A DNA stretch of 64,000 nucleotides from Actinomycetota bacterium (GTDB lineage: Bacteria > Actinomycetota > Thermoleophilia > Solirubrobacterales > Solirubrobacteraceae): NCBI GenBank assembly GCA_018268595.1, contig JAFDWH010000013.1:186001-250000 (forward strand), given 5' to 3'. The notes under the pieces were generated by a model. The model was not told the origin of the DNA. It made no database searches and worked only from the letters and a program-made list of their open reading frames with translations. Shown piece after piece: positions 7,812-15,992 of this stretch. The first letter of the stretch is position 1, and the number at the start of each line of letters is the position of its first letter. Made by a program: the position numbers and the translations under genes.

Positions 7812-9947
7812 CTAGCCGCGCGCCCCGTGCGCGCCCGCCGCGTCGACCCACTTCGAGACGGGCGTCCCGCCCCATTCGGCTTCGCCGGCGGCGCGTCTGA
7901 AGCCCCAGCCTCTGAGCGTGTCGTAGACCTCCTGCGAAGTCTGCGGCAGGTACAGCGTGTCGCCGCCTTCGGCGCGCAGGTCGTCGACGACGGTGTGCAG
8001 CCGCTCGCGGTTCGGCATCGAGTAGAGGCCCGTGTAGCGGGCGACGTCCACGACCCCGAACGCGTGCGCGATCTCGTGCCCGGTCGTCAGCAGGATCGCG
8101 ACCTTCGCGCCTGGCCGCGGCGCGAAGAACGCGCGCGTGGAGGGGTCGGGCAGGAACGCCCTGGAGTAGACGGGCAGCGGCGCTTCGCCTTCGATCAGCG
8201 GCTCGCTCGGCGTCTGCTGGCCGATCCGTTGGAGCTGCGTCCACGGGGCGGGGACCTGCGCGAGCGAGCAGACGGTCAGCGCCGTCGCCGCCAGCACGAG
8301 CGCCGTGCCAAGGCGGGGCCGCGCGCCCGCGCGGCGCTCCAACCGCTCGACGGCCTCCACGCTCAGCAGCGCAAGCGTCAGCGCCCACGTCGGGAACAGC
8401 GCGATCAGCAGTTCGGGATGGGTGCGGCCCATGAAGTACGCGGCCGAGCCGAGCCCGAACACGCCGCACCACGCGAGCATGCCGGTCAGCGCGCGGCTCG
8501 GCGCGCGCTCGAGCGCGCGCACGGTCGCGACGCCGATCGCGGCCACGTAGGTCGCGTACAGGATCAGGTGCACGCCGGGCAGGCGGTGCAGTCGCTGCAG
8601 GCCGAAGCCGCCGACCGAGTAGAGCCTGCCGTAGTCGAGCAGGCGGCCGAGCTGTGGCAGCTCGCCCGCGCGCGCGAGCGTCAGCAGCGCGACGAGCGCG
8701 TAGGCGGCGAGCAGCCCGAGCGCCGCCTCGCCGGCGAGGCGGCCGAGCGCGCGCGGGCTGCGGTCGGGCGTCGCCCACGCGAGCGCCGCGACCGTCGCCG
8801 CGAGCGCGGCCAGCCCGAACTCGGCGTTGTTGAGCACGCACAGCCCGGCGGCGAGGAACAGCCACGCCGCCCGCCGCGGCGCGGCGCCGTCGAGCTGCCG
8901 CGCCAGCAGCCAGGCGAGCAGGAACGGGCCCGCGTAGCGCAGTGGGAAGACGCCGAAGTAGTCGCCGAACGTGTAGCGGCTCGTGCGCGTGCCGCCGACG
9001 ATGAAGAGGCTGCTCGCCAGCACCGGCAGGTACAGCAGCAGCGCCGTGACGCCGTTGCGCGCGATCCGCCGCAGCAGCGCGTAGACGGCCAGCAGCGCGA
9101 CCGCCGTGATCGCGCACATCGCGAGCGAGAAGGTCAGGAACGTCTCCCCGAACAGCGCCAGCGCGGCCGCCGGCAGGTACGGCCACAGCGAGCCGTACTG
9201 GGCGGTGAAGTCGGCCAGCGGCGTGCGCCCGTCGACGATCGCGTACGTCTCGTCGAGCGTGAACTGGGCCGGGCTCCACTCGTGGGAGCTGGTGCCCATG
9301 ATCGAGCCGTCGGTGTTGACGGCGTGCAGCAGCCATATGGCGGTGAGCAGGACAGCGAGCAGCGCCGCGAGCAACCGGCGGCGGTCGCTCTCGCGCAGCC
9401 AGCCGCCGACCCGCGCACGCCATGCCGGGCGGTCGAGCACGACGAACGCGCCCGCCGCCAGCACGGCCGCCGCGACGAGCGTCGCCGGCGTGAAGTAGCG
9501 CCAGCGGTGCGCGACGCCCGGCTGGTATATCGGCACTTCGTAGACGAGCCGCTGCTGCACGACGACGCACACGAGCGCGAGCGCCAGCAGCGCGACCTGT
9601 GCGAGCGGAACGCCGAGCGCGACGACGCGCGCCGGCAGCGCCACGCGGCGCCGAGCGACGCGCGCGAGCGTCCCCGCGAACAGCAGCGGGGCCGCGAGCG
9701 CAAGCAGGAAGCGGCCCTGCTCGGTCGGCTCGGGCACGACCGCCCAGCGCAGGTCGCGCCAGAACGTGTAGGGGTTCCCGCCCGCGTGCAGCAGCCTGCC
9801 GAGCGGCGGCCCGAGCAGCGCGACCAGCGCGACCGAGACGAGCGCGACCGGCACGGCCACCAGCCATGCGAGCGCGTCCGCCTCGACCGTCACGCGCGCA
9901 CGACCGCGCGCCGGGCTGGCGGCCCCGACCCCCTCGACGACCCCCAT
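7812..9947 (-). CDS. Large polytopic membrane protein, possibly a GT-C type glycosyltransferase
   Basis: 711 residues with roughly a dozen hydrophobic helices, beginning at about residue 28 (WLVAVPVALVSVALVALL) and ending with a soluble C-terminal region (about residues 560-711: VYSRAFLPDPSTRAFFAPRPG and following). The layout of many helices then a soluble extracytoplasmic domain fits GT-C-type glycosyltransferases or related O-antigen/arabinan enzymes, but no clear DxD or catalytic motif was found, so the function stays open. It lies 12 bp upstream of metF with no obvious functional link. ATG 9947 gives a 20-residue hydrophilic N-terminus. Confidence 0.68.
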   Translation of the reverse strand: MGVVEGVGAASPARGRARVTVEADALAWLVAVPVALVSVALVALLGPPLGRLLHAGGNPYTFWRDLRWAVVPEPTEQGRFLLALAAPLLFAGTLARVARRRVALPARVVALGVPLAQVALLALALVCVVVQQRLVYEVPIYQPGVAHRWRYFTPATLVAAAVLAAGAFVVLDRPAWRARVGGWLRESDRRRLLAALLAVLLTAIWLLHAVNTDGSIMGTSSHEWSPAQFTLDETYAIVDGRTPLADFTAQYGSLWPYLPAAALALFGETFLTFSLAMCAITAVALLAVYALLRRIARNGVTALLLYLPVLASSLFIVGGTRTSRYTFGDYFGVFPLRYAGPFLLAWLLARQLDGAAPRRAAWLFLAAGLCVLNNAEFGLAALAATVAALAWATPDRSPRALGRLAGEAALGLLAAYALVALLTLARAGELPQLGRLLDYGRLYSVGGFGLQRLHRLPGVHLILYATYVAAIGVATVRALERAPSRALTGMLAWCGVFGLGSAAYFMGRTHPELLIALFPTWALTLALLSVEAVERLERRAGARPRLGTALVLAATALTVCSLAQVPAPWTQLQRIGQQTPSEPLIEGEAPLPVYSRAFLPDPSTRAFFAPRPGAKVAILLTTGHEIAHAFGVVDVARYTGLYSMPNRERLHTVVDDLRAEGGDTLYLPQTSQEVYDTLRGWGFRRAAGEAEWGGTPVSKWVDAAGAHGARG

Positions 9948-9994
9948 GGGGCGACGCTAGCGGATGGCGTGCCGCGCTGCCACAGGGAGGCGGG

Positions 9995-10993
9995 TCAGAC
10001 GGAGACCCAGCGCTCCGGGTCGCCGGGCTCGCGCCGGGCGGCGCCGATCGACTCGAGGTGGCGCAGGTAGCAGAGCGTCTCCGTCAGCAGCCAGGCGGCG
10101 GCGTGGACGGCGTCGTCGCCGTGCACGAGCGGGACGACCTCGTAGGCGGTCAGCGGCCGGCGCTCGATCGCGACGGCGGTCGCCGCGACGCGCTGCGCGA
10201 CCAGCTCGCGGTTCGCCTCGATGTGCGCCTGCACGTCGGTGAAGGGGCGCGCGTGGCCGGCGAGGCACAGGCGCGGCGCCGGGTCGAGCGCCTCGATCGC
10301 GTCGAGCGAGCGCAGGAACTCCCCCACCGGGTCGGGCGTCCAGCCGTAGTCGTAGTAGAGCGAGATGCGGCCGAGCAGGTGGTCGCCGGAGATCAGCAGG
10401 CGGCGCTCCGGCTGGTAGAGGCAGACGTGCGAGGGGGCGTGGCCCGGCGTCTCGATCACGCCCCACATGCCGAGGTCGGTCTCGACCTCGATCCCCGGCA
10501 GCAGCGCGAGCTGCGGGTCGACGACGCGCGCGATGCCGAGCGGCTGGTCCTTCGCCATCTCCGCGTAGCGGCGCAGCACCAGCTCCGGCACGCCGCTCGT
10601 GCGGCCGACCTCGAGGCGCCGCTGGAGCGCATGCTCGGGGTCCTCGAGTCTGTCCGTCGCGTGCCGGTAGCTCGGGTGCATCCACAGCTCGCAGCCCGCC
10701 CGGTCGATGATCGGCCCGGCCTGGCCGTAGTGGTCGGAGTGCGCGTGCGTGCAGACGAGCAGCTTCACGTCCTCGAGGCGCAGTCTGACCATCGCCATCG
10801 CGCGCTCGAGCTGCTCCAGCGAGCCCGGTTCGTGCATGCCGGTGTCGACCAGCACGATCCCGTCGCCGGCTCTGATCGCCCATGCGTTGCAGTGCGGGAC
10901 GCCCGGCCACGGGAGCGGCAGACGCAGGCGCCAGAGGCCGTTCAGCACGCGCTCGCCGCGGCCCTGCTCGCGTCTGCGGGCTCTCTCTGCCAT
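9995..10993 (-). CDS. MBL-fold metallo-hydrolase
   Basis: 332 residues with the metallo-beta-lactamase zinc set: THAHSDHYGQAG (HxHxDH), a later His in ETPGHAPSHV, Asp in LLISGDHLLG, and His in CLAGHARPF. This is the RNase Z/glyoxalase II-like superfamily; the C-terminal region (about 240-330, with ANRELVAQRV and AAWLLTETLCYLRHL) is the helical wHTH-like tail seen in LACTB2-like hydrolases. Substrate unknown. Divergent from the SnoaL-MBL fusion gene (42 bp between starts), which carries a second, different MBL domain. Confidence 0.88.
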   Translation of the reverse strand: MAERARRREQGRGERVLNGLWRLRLPLPWPGVPHCNAWAIRAGDGIVLVDTGMHEPGSLEQLERAMAMVRLRLEDVKLLVCTHAHSDHYGQAGPIIDRAGCELWMHPSYRHATDRLEDPEHALQRRLEVGRTSGVPELVLRRYAEMAKDQPLGIARVVDPQLALLPGIEVETDLGMWGVIETPGHAPSHVCLYQPERRLLISGDHLLGRISLYYDYGWTPDPVGEFLRSLDAIEALDPAPRLCLAGHARPFTDVQAHIEANRELVAQRVAATAVAIERRPLTAYEVVPLVHGDDAVHAAAWLLTETLCYLRHLESIGAARREPGDPERWVSV

Positions 10994-11035
10994 CGAGGTG
11001 GCACCTTATTCGCCTGCGCGGCGTAGGGTGGGCCC

Positions 11036-12226
11036 ATGCCGAGCGCCACGGAGCAGGTCGCGCGCCGCTACTTCGACGCCGTCGCCGCGCGCGACGTCGA
11101 GGCGATGGTCGCCTGCTGGCAGCCCGGCGCGATCGACCGCCTGCACGGCCAGGCGGAGCTCGTCGCCCCGGACGGCGTGCGCGCATGGTTCGAGGAGCTG
11201 TTCGCGGCCGTGCCCGACGCGCGGATGGAGGTGCTGGAGACGACGACGCAGGACGACCGCTGCGCGGTGCGCTGGCGCCTGACCGGCACGTTCGCCGGGC
11301 CGGGCGAGTGGCAGGGGCTCGCGCCGACCGGCGCGCGGCTCGACGTCCAGGGCTGCGACGTCGTGCAGGTCGCCGACGGCCTCGTCGCGGGCAACGAGGC
11401 GTACGTCGACGGGATGACGATCGCGCGCCAGCTCGGCGCGCTGCCGCCGCGCGACTCCGGTCCCGAGCGGGGGCTGATGGCGCTGACGAACCTGCGCACG
11501 CGGCTCGCGCGGCGCTTCGCGGCCGGCGAGCCGGAGGCGATCGCCGACGGCGTGTGGGTCGTGCGCGGCGGCTTCCCCAGACGTGTGATGAACGTGTACT
11601 TCGTCCGCGACGGGGACGGCGTGCTGATGTTCGACGCGGGCGTCAAGTCGATGACGCCCGCGCTCGCGCAGGTCGGCGCGCAGCTCGGCGGGATCACGCG
11701 CGTGCTGCTCGGCCACGCGCACCCGGACCACCGCGGCGCGGCGGCCGGACTGGGCGCGCCCGTGTGGTGCCATCCGGACGAGGTCGCCGACGCCGAGGGC
11801 GACGGCGGCGTCCACTACTTCGACCTCAGCCAGCTCGACGCGCACGGCAAGCTGCTGCTCAGACGGCTGCTGCCGGTCTGGGACGGCGGGCCCGTGCAGG
11901 TCGCCGGCACGGTGACGGAGGGCGACGAGGTCGCCGGCTTCAGCGTGCTGCACCTGCCCGGCCACGCGCCGGGGCTGATCGGGCTGTGGCGCGAGTCCGA
12001 CCGGCTGGCGATCGTGAGCGACTGCTTCTACACGCTCGACCCGCAGACGGGGATGCCGGGCCATCCGCGCGTTCCGCACCGCGCGTTCAACGAGGACACG
12101 GAGCAGGCGCGCGCCTCGATCCGCAAGCTCGCCGCGCTCGCGCCGGCGGTCGCTTGGAACGGGCACGCCGACCCGCTGCGCGGCGACGTCGCGGCCGAGC
12201 TGGAGCGCGCGGCGGCGACGACGTAG
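11036..12226 (+). CDS. SnoaL-like domain fused to an MBL-fold hydrolase
   Basis: 396 residues in two parts. Residues 1-135 are a SnoaL/NTF2-like fold: ATEQVARRYFDAVAARDVEA then DGVRAWFEELFAAVPDARME and WRLTGTFAGPGEW, as in polyketide-cyclase-like proteins. Residues about 150-390 are an MBL hydrolase with LLGHAHPDHRGAAAG (HxHxDH), HLPGHAPGLIGLW, IVSDCFYTLD and NGHADPLRG. SnoaL domains bind small hydrophobic molecules and MBL domains hydrolyse esters, lactones or thioesters; the joint substrate is unknown. No frameshift or internal start separates the halves. Confidence 0.85.
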   Translation: MPSATEQVARRYFDAVAARDVEAMVACWQPGAIDRLHGQAELVAPDGVRAWFEELFAAVPDARMEVLETTTQDDRCAVRWRLTGTFAGPGEWQGLAPTGARLDVQGCDVVQVADGLVAGNEAYVDGMTIARQLGALPPRDSGPERGLMALTNLRTRLARRFAAGEPEAIADGVWVVRGGFPRRVMNVYFVRDGDGVLMFDAGVKSMTPALAQVGAQLGGITRVLLGHAHPDHRGAAAGLGAPVWCHPDEVADAEGDGGVHYFDLSQLDAHGKLLLRRLLPVWDGGPVQVAGTVTEGDEVAGFSVLHLPGHAPGLIGLWRESDRLAIVSDCFYTLDPQTGMPGHPRVPHRAFNEDTEQARASIRKLAALAPAVAWNGHADPLRGDVAAELERAAATT

Positions 12227-12237
12227 CCTTTCGGCGC

Positions 12238-12594
12238 GTGGGTCGCCGCAATCGCCAGCGCTCGCGCGAGCAGCTTCGCGCGCCGAGCACCGACTACGCC
12301 GACGCGGACGGCAACGTGCTGACGCTGCGCGGCGCGATGACGCCCGCGACGCGGCGCGAGTACGCCGCGGTGCGCGCCGGGTCGCCGCTCTCGCAGGAGG
12401 ACGCGTGGCAGCGCAGCGTCGAGTTCCTGTTCGAGCGGCTGGCGGTGCGCTGGGAGATCGCCGGCGCGCCGATCGAGAAGCAGGCCGAGCTGCTCGCGCG
12501 CTACCGCTTCGCGTCGGCCGACGAGCGCGCGTGGATCCGCGGCGTGCTGCGCGAGCACCTGGCCGCGTGGTTCCCCGACGTGGAGGCGCCGTGA
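12238..12594 (+). CDS. Conserved hypothetical protein, 118 aa
   Basis: GTG-started 118-residue protein (GRRNRQRSREQLRAP at the N-terminus) placed 11 bp after the SnoaL-MBL gene and overlapping the aminopeptidase start by 4 bp (GTGA). Largely helical and charged: TRREYAAVRAGSPLSQEDAW, RSVEFLFERLAVRWEIAG and ADERAWIRGVLREHLAAW. No membrane segment. I do not recognise the family; coupling to the aminopeptidase gene supports it being translated. Confidence 0.6.
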   Translation: MGRRNRQRSREQLRAPSTDYADADGNVLTLRGAMTPATRREYAAVRAGSPLSQEDAWQRSVEFLFERLAVRWEIAGAPIEKQAELLARYRFASADERAWIRGVLREHLAAWFPDVEAP

Positions 12595-13691
12595 CCGCCT
12601 GGCGCGACGCCGACACCGAGCGGATGGCGGCGCTGCTGTGCGACTACTGCCTCGACGTGCAGCCGGGTCAGCAGGTGCTCGTGCGCTCGACGACGCTCGC
12701 GGCGCCGCTGCTGCGCGCGCTGCACGCGGCGCTGCTGGAGCGCGACGCCTGGCCGCTGCTGCGCGTCGAGCTGCCGGGCGTCGAGGAGGACTTCCACGCG
12801 CTCGCGCGCGACCGCCAGCTCGACGCGTTCGGCTCGATCGCCGAGGCGGAGGCGGCACAGGCGGACGCGTTCCTGACGATCCAGGCGCCGTTCAACACGC
12901 GCGCGCTGGCGGACGCGGACCCGCAGCGGATCGCGCGCCTCGCGCGCTCGCGCGCGCCGCTGACGGAGCTGCGGATGCGCAAGCGCTGGTGCGGGACGCT
13001 GTGGCCGACGCCGGCCGGCGCGCAGCAGGCGGGGATGAGCGAGGACGCGTTCGCGGCGTTCGTGCGCGGCGCGCTGTTCCTCGACCGCGACGACCCGGCG
13101 GCGGCGTGGCGCGAGCTGGGCGCGTTCCAGGCACGGCTGGCGGAGCGCCTGAGCGCGGCGCGCGAGCTGCGGATCGAGGCGGAGGGCACCGACCTGACGC
13201 TGCGGGTCGACGGGCGCACGTGGGTCAACAGCGACGGCAAGCGCAACATGCCGAGCGGCGAGGTCTTCACCGGGCCGCTCGAGGACAGCGCGAACGGCAC
13301 GATCCGCTTCACGGTGCCGTCCTCCCCGCGCGGCGTGGCGGTCGAGGACGTCGAGCTGACGTTCCGCGACGGCGAGGTCGTCGCGGCGCGCGCCGCGCGC
13401 GGGGACGAGTACCTGCAGCGCACGCTCGCGACCGACGCGGGTGCGCGCCGGCTCGGCGAGATCGGCATCGGCACGAACCGCGGGATCGACCGCCCGATCG
13501 GCGCGATCCTGTTCGACGAGAAGATCGGGGGCACCATCCACCTCGCGCTCGGCCGCTCCTATCCGGAGACCGGCGGCGTGAACCAGTCGGCGGTCCACTG
13601 GGACCTGATCTGCGACCTGCGCGACGGCGGGCGATTGACGGCGGACGGCGAGGTCGTCGAGACCCACTCTGACGCAGGGGCTTTCGAGTAG
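12591..13691 (+). CDS. M29-family aminopeptidase (AmpS-like)
   Basis: 366 residues of the thermophilic M29 metallo-aminopeptidase family. Landmarks: CDYCLDVQPGQQVLVRS at the N-terminus, LTLRVDGRTWVNSDGKRNMP, the metal-binding NMPSGEVFTGP, FDEKIGGTIHLALG, and the C-terminal ETGGVNQSAVHWDLICDL. The Glu, His and Asp of these segments bind the two-metal centre. It releases N-terminal residues from short peptides in the cytoplasm. GTG 12591 is fixed by the GTGA overlap with the previous gene. The last codons (13681-13691) overlap the first copy of the 11-bp repeat set described next. Confidence 0.9.
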   Translation: MTAWRDADTERMAALLCDYCLDVQPGQQVLVRSTTLAAPLLRALHAALLERDAWPLLRVELPGVEEDFHALARDRQLDAFGSIAEAEAAQADAFLTIQAPFNTRALADADPQRIARLARSRAPLTELRMRKRWCGTLWPTPAGAQQAGMSEDAFAAFVRGALFLDRDDPAAAWRELGAFQARLAERLSAARELRIEAEGTDLTLRVDGRTWVNSDGKRNMPSGEVFTGPLEDSANGTIRFTVPSSPRGVAVEDVELTFRDGEVVAARAARGDEYLQRTLATDAGARRLGEIGIGTNRGIDRPIGAILFDEKIGGTIHLALGRSYPETGGVNQSAVHWDLICDLRDGGRLTADGEVVETHSDAGAFE

Positions 13692-13774
13692 GTTTCGAGT
13701 AGCGGCGCCGCGATCGCTTGTGTCATCGGGGATCGTGCCGCTACTTGCAACCTACTCTAAACAGTTTAGAGTAG
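13681..13774. promoter_or_regulatory. Repeated 11-bp half-sites and palindrome before the AlbA_2 regulator
   Basis: Tandem CTTTCGAGTAG (13681-13691) and GTTTCGAGTAG (13692-13702), then a degenerate CTACTTGCAAC (13741-13751) immediately followed by a perfect 23-bp palindrome, CTACTCTAAAC-A-GTTTAGAGTAG (13752-13774), which ends 4 bp before the ATG at 13779. All copies fit one half-site, CTACTCTMAAC or its reverse complement. This looks like the operator of an autoregulated gene; the palindrome would cover the ribosome-binding region. Confidence 0.7.
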
Positions 13775-13778
13775 ATGC

Positions 13779-15200
13779 ATGAGTCCTCCCGGAGTCGTCG
13801 AGCGAGCCCTCGCCGAGCCGACCGCTCGCGTCGCCCGTGAGCTGCTCGCCGCCGAGGAGGACCAGTGGTTCGACCGCAAGTCCGCGCGCATCAAGCCGCG
13901 GGCGCTGGCGGACGCGCTCGTCGCCTTCGCCAACGCGGACGGCGGCGTCATCGTCGTCGGCCTGTCCGACGGACGCGTCGAGGGAACCGACTCGCTCGGT
14001 CGCGCGCGGAACGACCTCGTGCAGGCGGCCTTCGACTTCTGCGTCCCGCCGGTGCGCGCCGACCACCGGCTCGTCCCGTGCATGAACGACGCTGGCAGAC
14101 CGGACCACCTGCTCGTGCTCGACGTGCGGCCGACCGAGGGCGCCGTGCACGCCACCAGACGCGACGAGGTCTTCCTGCGGGTCGGCGACGAGAACCGCAG
14201 ACTGACGTTCGCGCAGCGTCAGGAGCTGACGTTCGACCGCGGCCCCGTGACGTACGAGGCCCGTCCGCTGCCCGGAGCCTCCCGCGACGGCTTCGACGCC
14301 GAGCTGCTCGACCGCTACGTCACGGCCGTCGGCGCCTCGGACGCCGACCGGCTGCTGCAGGCCCGCGGCCTGCTCGCCGGGGACGAGGCCCCGAACGTCG
14401 CCGGGTGGCTCCTGTTCGGGGAGCATCCGCAGGCGCTCCTGCCTGAGGCGCATGTGCGCGTGCTGCGCTACCAGGGGAGCGAACGCGGCGCCGGCGCTCG
14501 GCAGCGACTGCTGTTCGACGAGCGGTGCGAGGGGCCGATCCCGCGAATGCTGGTCGAGGCGCGGGCACGCGTGCGCGAGGTGCAGCCGATGCGTCGCGCA
14601 CTCGGCGGCGAGGGCCGCTTCGAGGACGTCGCGCTCGTCCCCGAGGACGCCTGGCTCGAGGGTCTCGTCAACGCGGTGGTGCACCGGTCCTACAGCCTTG
14701 CCGGCGACCATGTGCGCGTCGAGGTGTTCGACGACCGCATCGAGGTCGCGAGCCCCGGCCGGTTTCCGGGGATCGTCGACCTCGCCGACCCGCTGACGGC
14801 CCCGCGCTTCGCCCGCAACCCGCGCATCGCACGCGTGTGCGCCGACCTCAAGTTCGGGCAGGAGCTGGGCGAGGGCATCCGCCGGATCTACGAGGAGATG
14901 CGACATGCGGGTCTGAACGACCCCGTCTACACGCAGAGCGCAGCCAGCGTGCGCCTGCTGCTGTCGGCGGAGCCGGCCGACCGCCGTCTCGACGCCCGGC
15001 TCACGCCCCAGGCCCGCAAGGTGACCGCGGCGCTCCGGGACGCCGGCCGTCTGAGCACCGGGGAGATCGCCGAGCTGCTGCAACGCTCGCGCCCTGCCGC
15101 GATCAGGGTGCTGAGAAAGCTGGAGGCCGCAGAGCTGATCCGTTGGGTCGGCAAGAGCCCGCAAGATCCGCGTGCGTATTGGGAGGTCGTGCGGCGGTGA
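13779..15200 (+). CDS. AlbA_2 (Schlafen-like) domain transcriptional regulator
   Basis: 473 residues. Residues about 18-135 are an AlbA_2 domain (EEDQWFDRKSARIKPRALAD, then ALVAFANADGGVIVVGLSDG), the COG2865 RecG-like regulators. The middle has an ATP-binding-like C-terminal module (LEGLVNAVVHRSYSLAGDHV, VEVFDDRIEVASPGRFPG, KFGQELGEGIRRIYEEM). The last 70 residues are a winged helix (ARKVTAALRDAGRLSTGEIA ... LLQRSRPAAIRVLRKLEAA). Such proteins are suspected DNA-binding regulators, some linked to defence or stress. Repeats on both sides of the gene suggest self-control and control of the next gene. Confidence 0.85.
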   Translation: MSPPGVVERALAEPTARVARELLAAEEDQWFDRKSARIKPRALADALVAFANADGGVIVVGLSDGRVEGTDSLGRARNDLVQAAFDFCVPPVRADHRLVPCMNDAGRPDHLLVLDVRPTEGAVHATRRDEVFLRVGDENRRLTFAQRQELTFDRGPVTYEARPLPGASRDGFDAELLDRYVTAVGASDADRLLQARGLLAGDEAPNVAGWLLFGEHPQALLPEAHVRVLRYQGSERGAGARQRLLFDERCEGPIPRMLVEARARVREVQPMRRALGGEGRFEDVALVPEDAWLEGLVNAVVHRSYSLAGDHVRVEVFDDRIEVASPGRFPGIVDLADPLTAPRFARNPRIARVCADLKFGQELGEGIRRIYEEMRHAGLNDPVYTQSAASVRLLLSAEPADRRLDARLTPQARKVTAALRDAGRLSTGEIAELLQRSRPAAIRVLRKLEAAELIRWVGKSPQDPRAYWEVVRR

Positions 15201-15215
15201 GGTCGCGGGTGCCTA

Positions 15216-15275
15216 CTACTCTCAACCTACTCTCAACCTGCATTTACAGTTGGCGTTAGAGCTGATTGAGAGTAG
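15216..15275. promoter_or_regulatory. Second cluster of the 11-bp half-sites
   Basis: CTACTCTCAAC occurs twice head to tail (15216-15226 and 15227-15237), followed 27 bp later by the inverted ATTGAGAGTAG (15265-15275, one mismatch). The inverted copy ends 15 bp before the ATG at 15291. The half-site is the same as upstream of the AlbA_2 regulator, so this is probably an operator for the downstream PP-loop gene. Confidence 0.65.
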
Positions 15276-15290
15276 GCCGGGGCCGGCTCG

Positions 15291-15971
15291 ATGACCGCCG
15301 CCGTCCTCTGGTCCGGCGGCAAGGACTGCTTCGCCGCGGGGCTGCGGGCGGGCGCGCTCGACGACGCGCGCACGCGGCTCGTGACGTTCGTCCCCGCCGG
15401 CGAGCGGCCGGCGTTCCGCTGCCATCCGCTCGGCGTGATGCGACGGCAGGCGGCGGGCCTGGGGCTGCGACACGAGCTGGTCGCGATCGAGCGCGCGGAG
15501 TGGGAGGCGGCGTACGCCCGCGCGCTCGCGGCGCTGGCGGCGGACGGCGTGGAGCGGGTCGTCACGGGCGACATCACGCCGCAGCAGTGGCCGTGGCTGG
15601 CGACCGCCTGCGACGCCGCCGGCCTCGCGCTCGAGACGCCGCTCGCGACCGCGGACGACGCGGACGCCGGCGCGCTGCTCGACGAGCTTGCGGACGCGGG
15701 CGTCGAGGCGACGGTCGCGGGGATGCGCGCCGAGCACTACCGCGCGAGCTTCCTCGGCCGGCCGGTCAGCCGCGCGCTGCTCGCCGCGCACGACCTCGAC
15801 GACCCGGCCGCGTTCCACCCGTGCGGCGAGCGCGGCGAGTACCACACCGTCGTCACCGCGTTCCGCGGCAGGCGCTTCATCGCACACGACCCGGCGGCGT
15901 TCCCGCACGTCGAGCGCGACGGCATCTGGGCGCTTGGCTGGCCGCCCACCTACACGTCCGATTTCCACTAG
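15291..15971 (+). CDS. Dph6-like ATP pyrophosphatase (DUF71, PP-loop)
   Basis: 226 residues. The PP-loop SGGKDCFAAG (about 9-18) binds ATP pyrophosphate, and HPCGERGEYHTVV (about 178-190) is the second signature of the diphthine-ammonia ligase/DUF71 family. In eukaryotes and archaea Dph6 amidates diphthine on EF-2; bacteria lack diphthamide, so the bacterial enzyme must amidate or adenylate something else. The gene directly follows the AlbA_2 regulator, with repeated half-sites in the gap, and precedes the Ada-AlkA gene by 21 bp. Confidence 0.85.
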   Translation: MTAAVLWSGGKDCFAAGLRAGALDDARTRLVTFVPAGERPAFRCHPLGVMRRQAAGLGLRHELVAIERAEWEAAYARALAALAADGVERVVTGDITPQQWPWLATACDAAGLALETPLATADDADAGALLDELADAGVEATVAGMRAEHYRASFLGRPVSRALLAAHDLDDPAAFHPCGERGEYHTVVTAFRGRRFIAHDPAAFPHVERDGIWALGWPPTYTSDFH

Positions 15972-15992
15972 TCGAGACCGGCGCGCCGCGCG

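Noticed and set aside
6717-10070. An 1117-residue plus-strand ORF over metF and the membrane protein
   Set aside because: Shadow of the minus-strand genes; composition of RR, QR and GR runs and no domain.
13779-15200. Full defence system around the Schlafen-like AlbA_2 protein
   Set aside because: No nuclease, methylase or other defence gene is linked; neighbours are an aminopeptidase and housekeeping-type enzymes.
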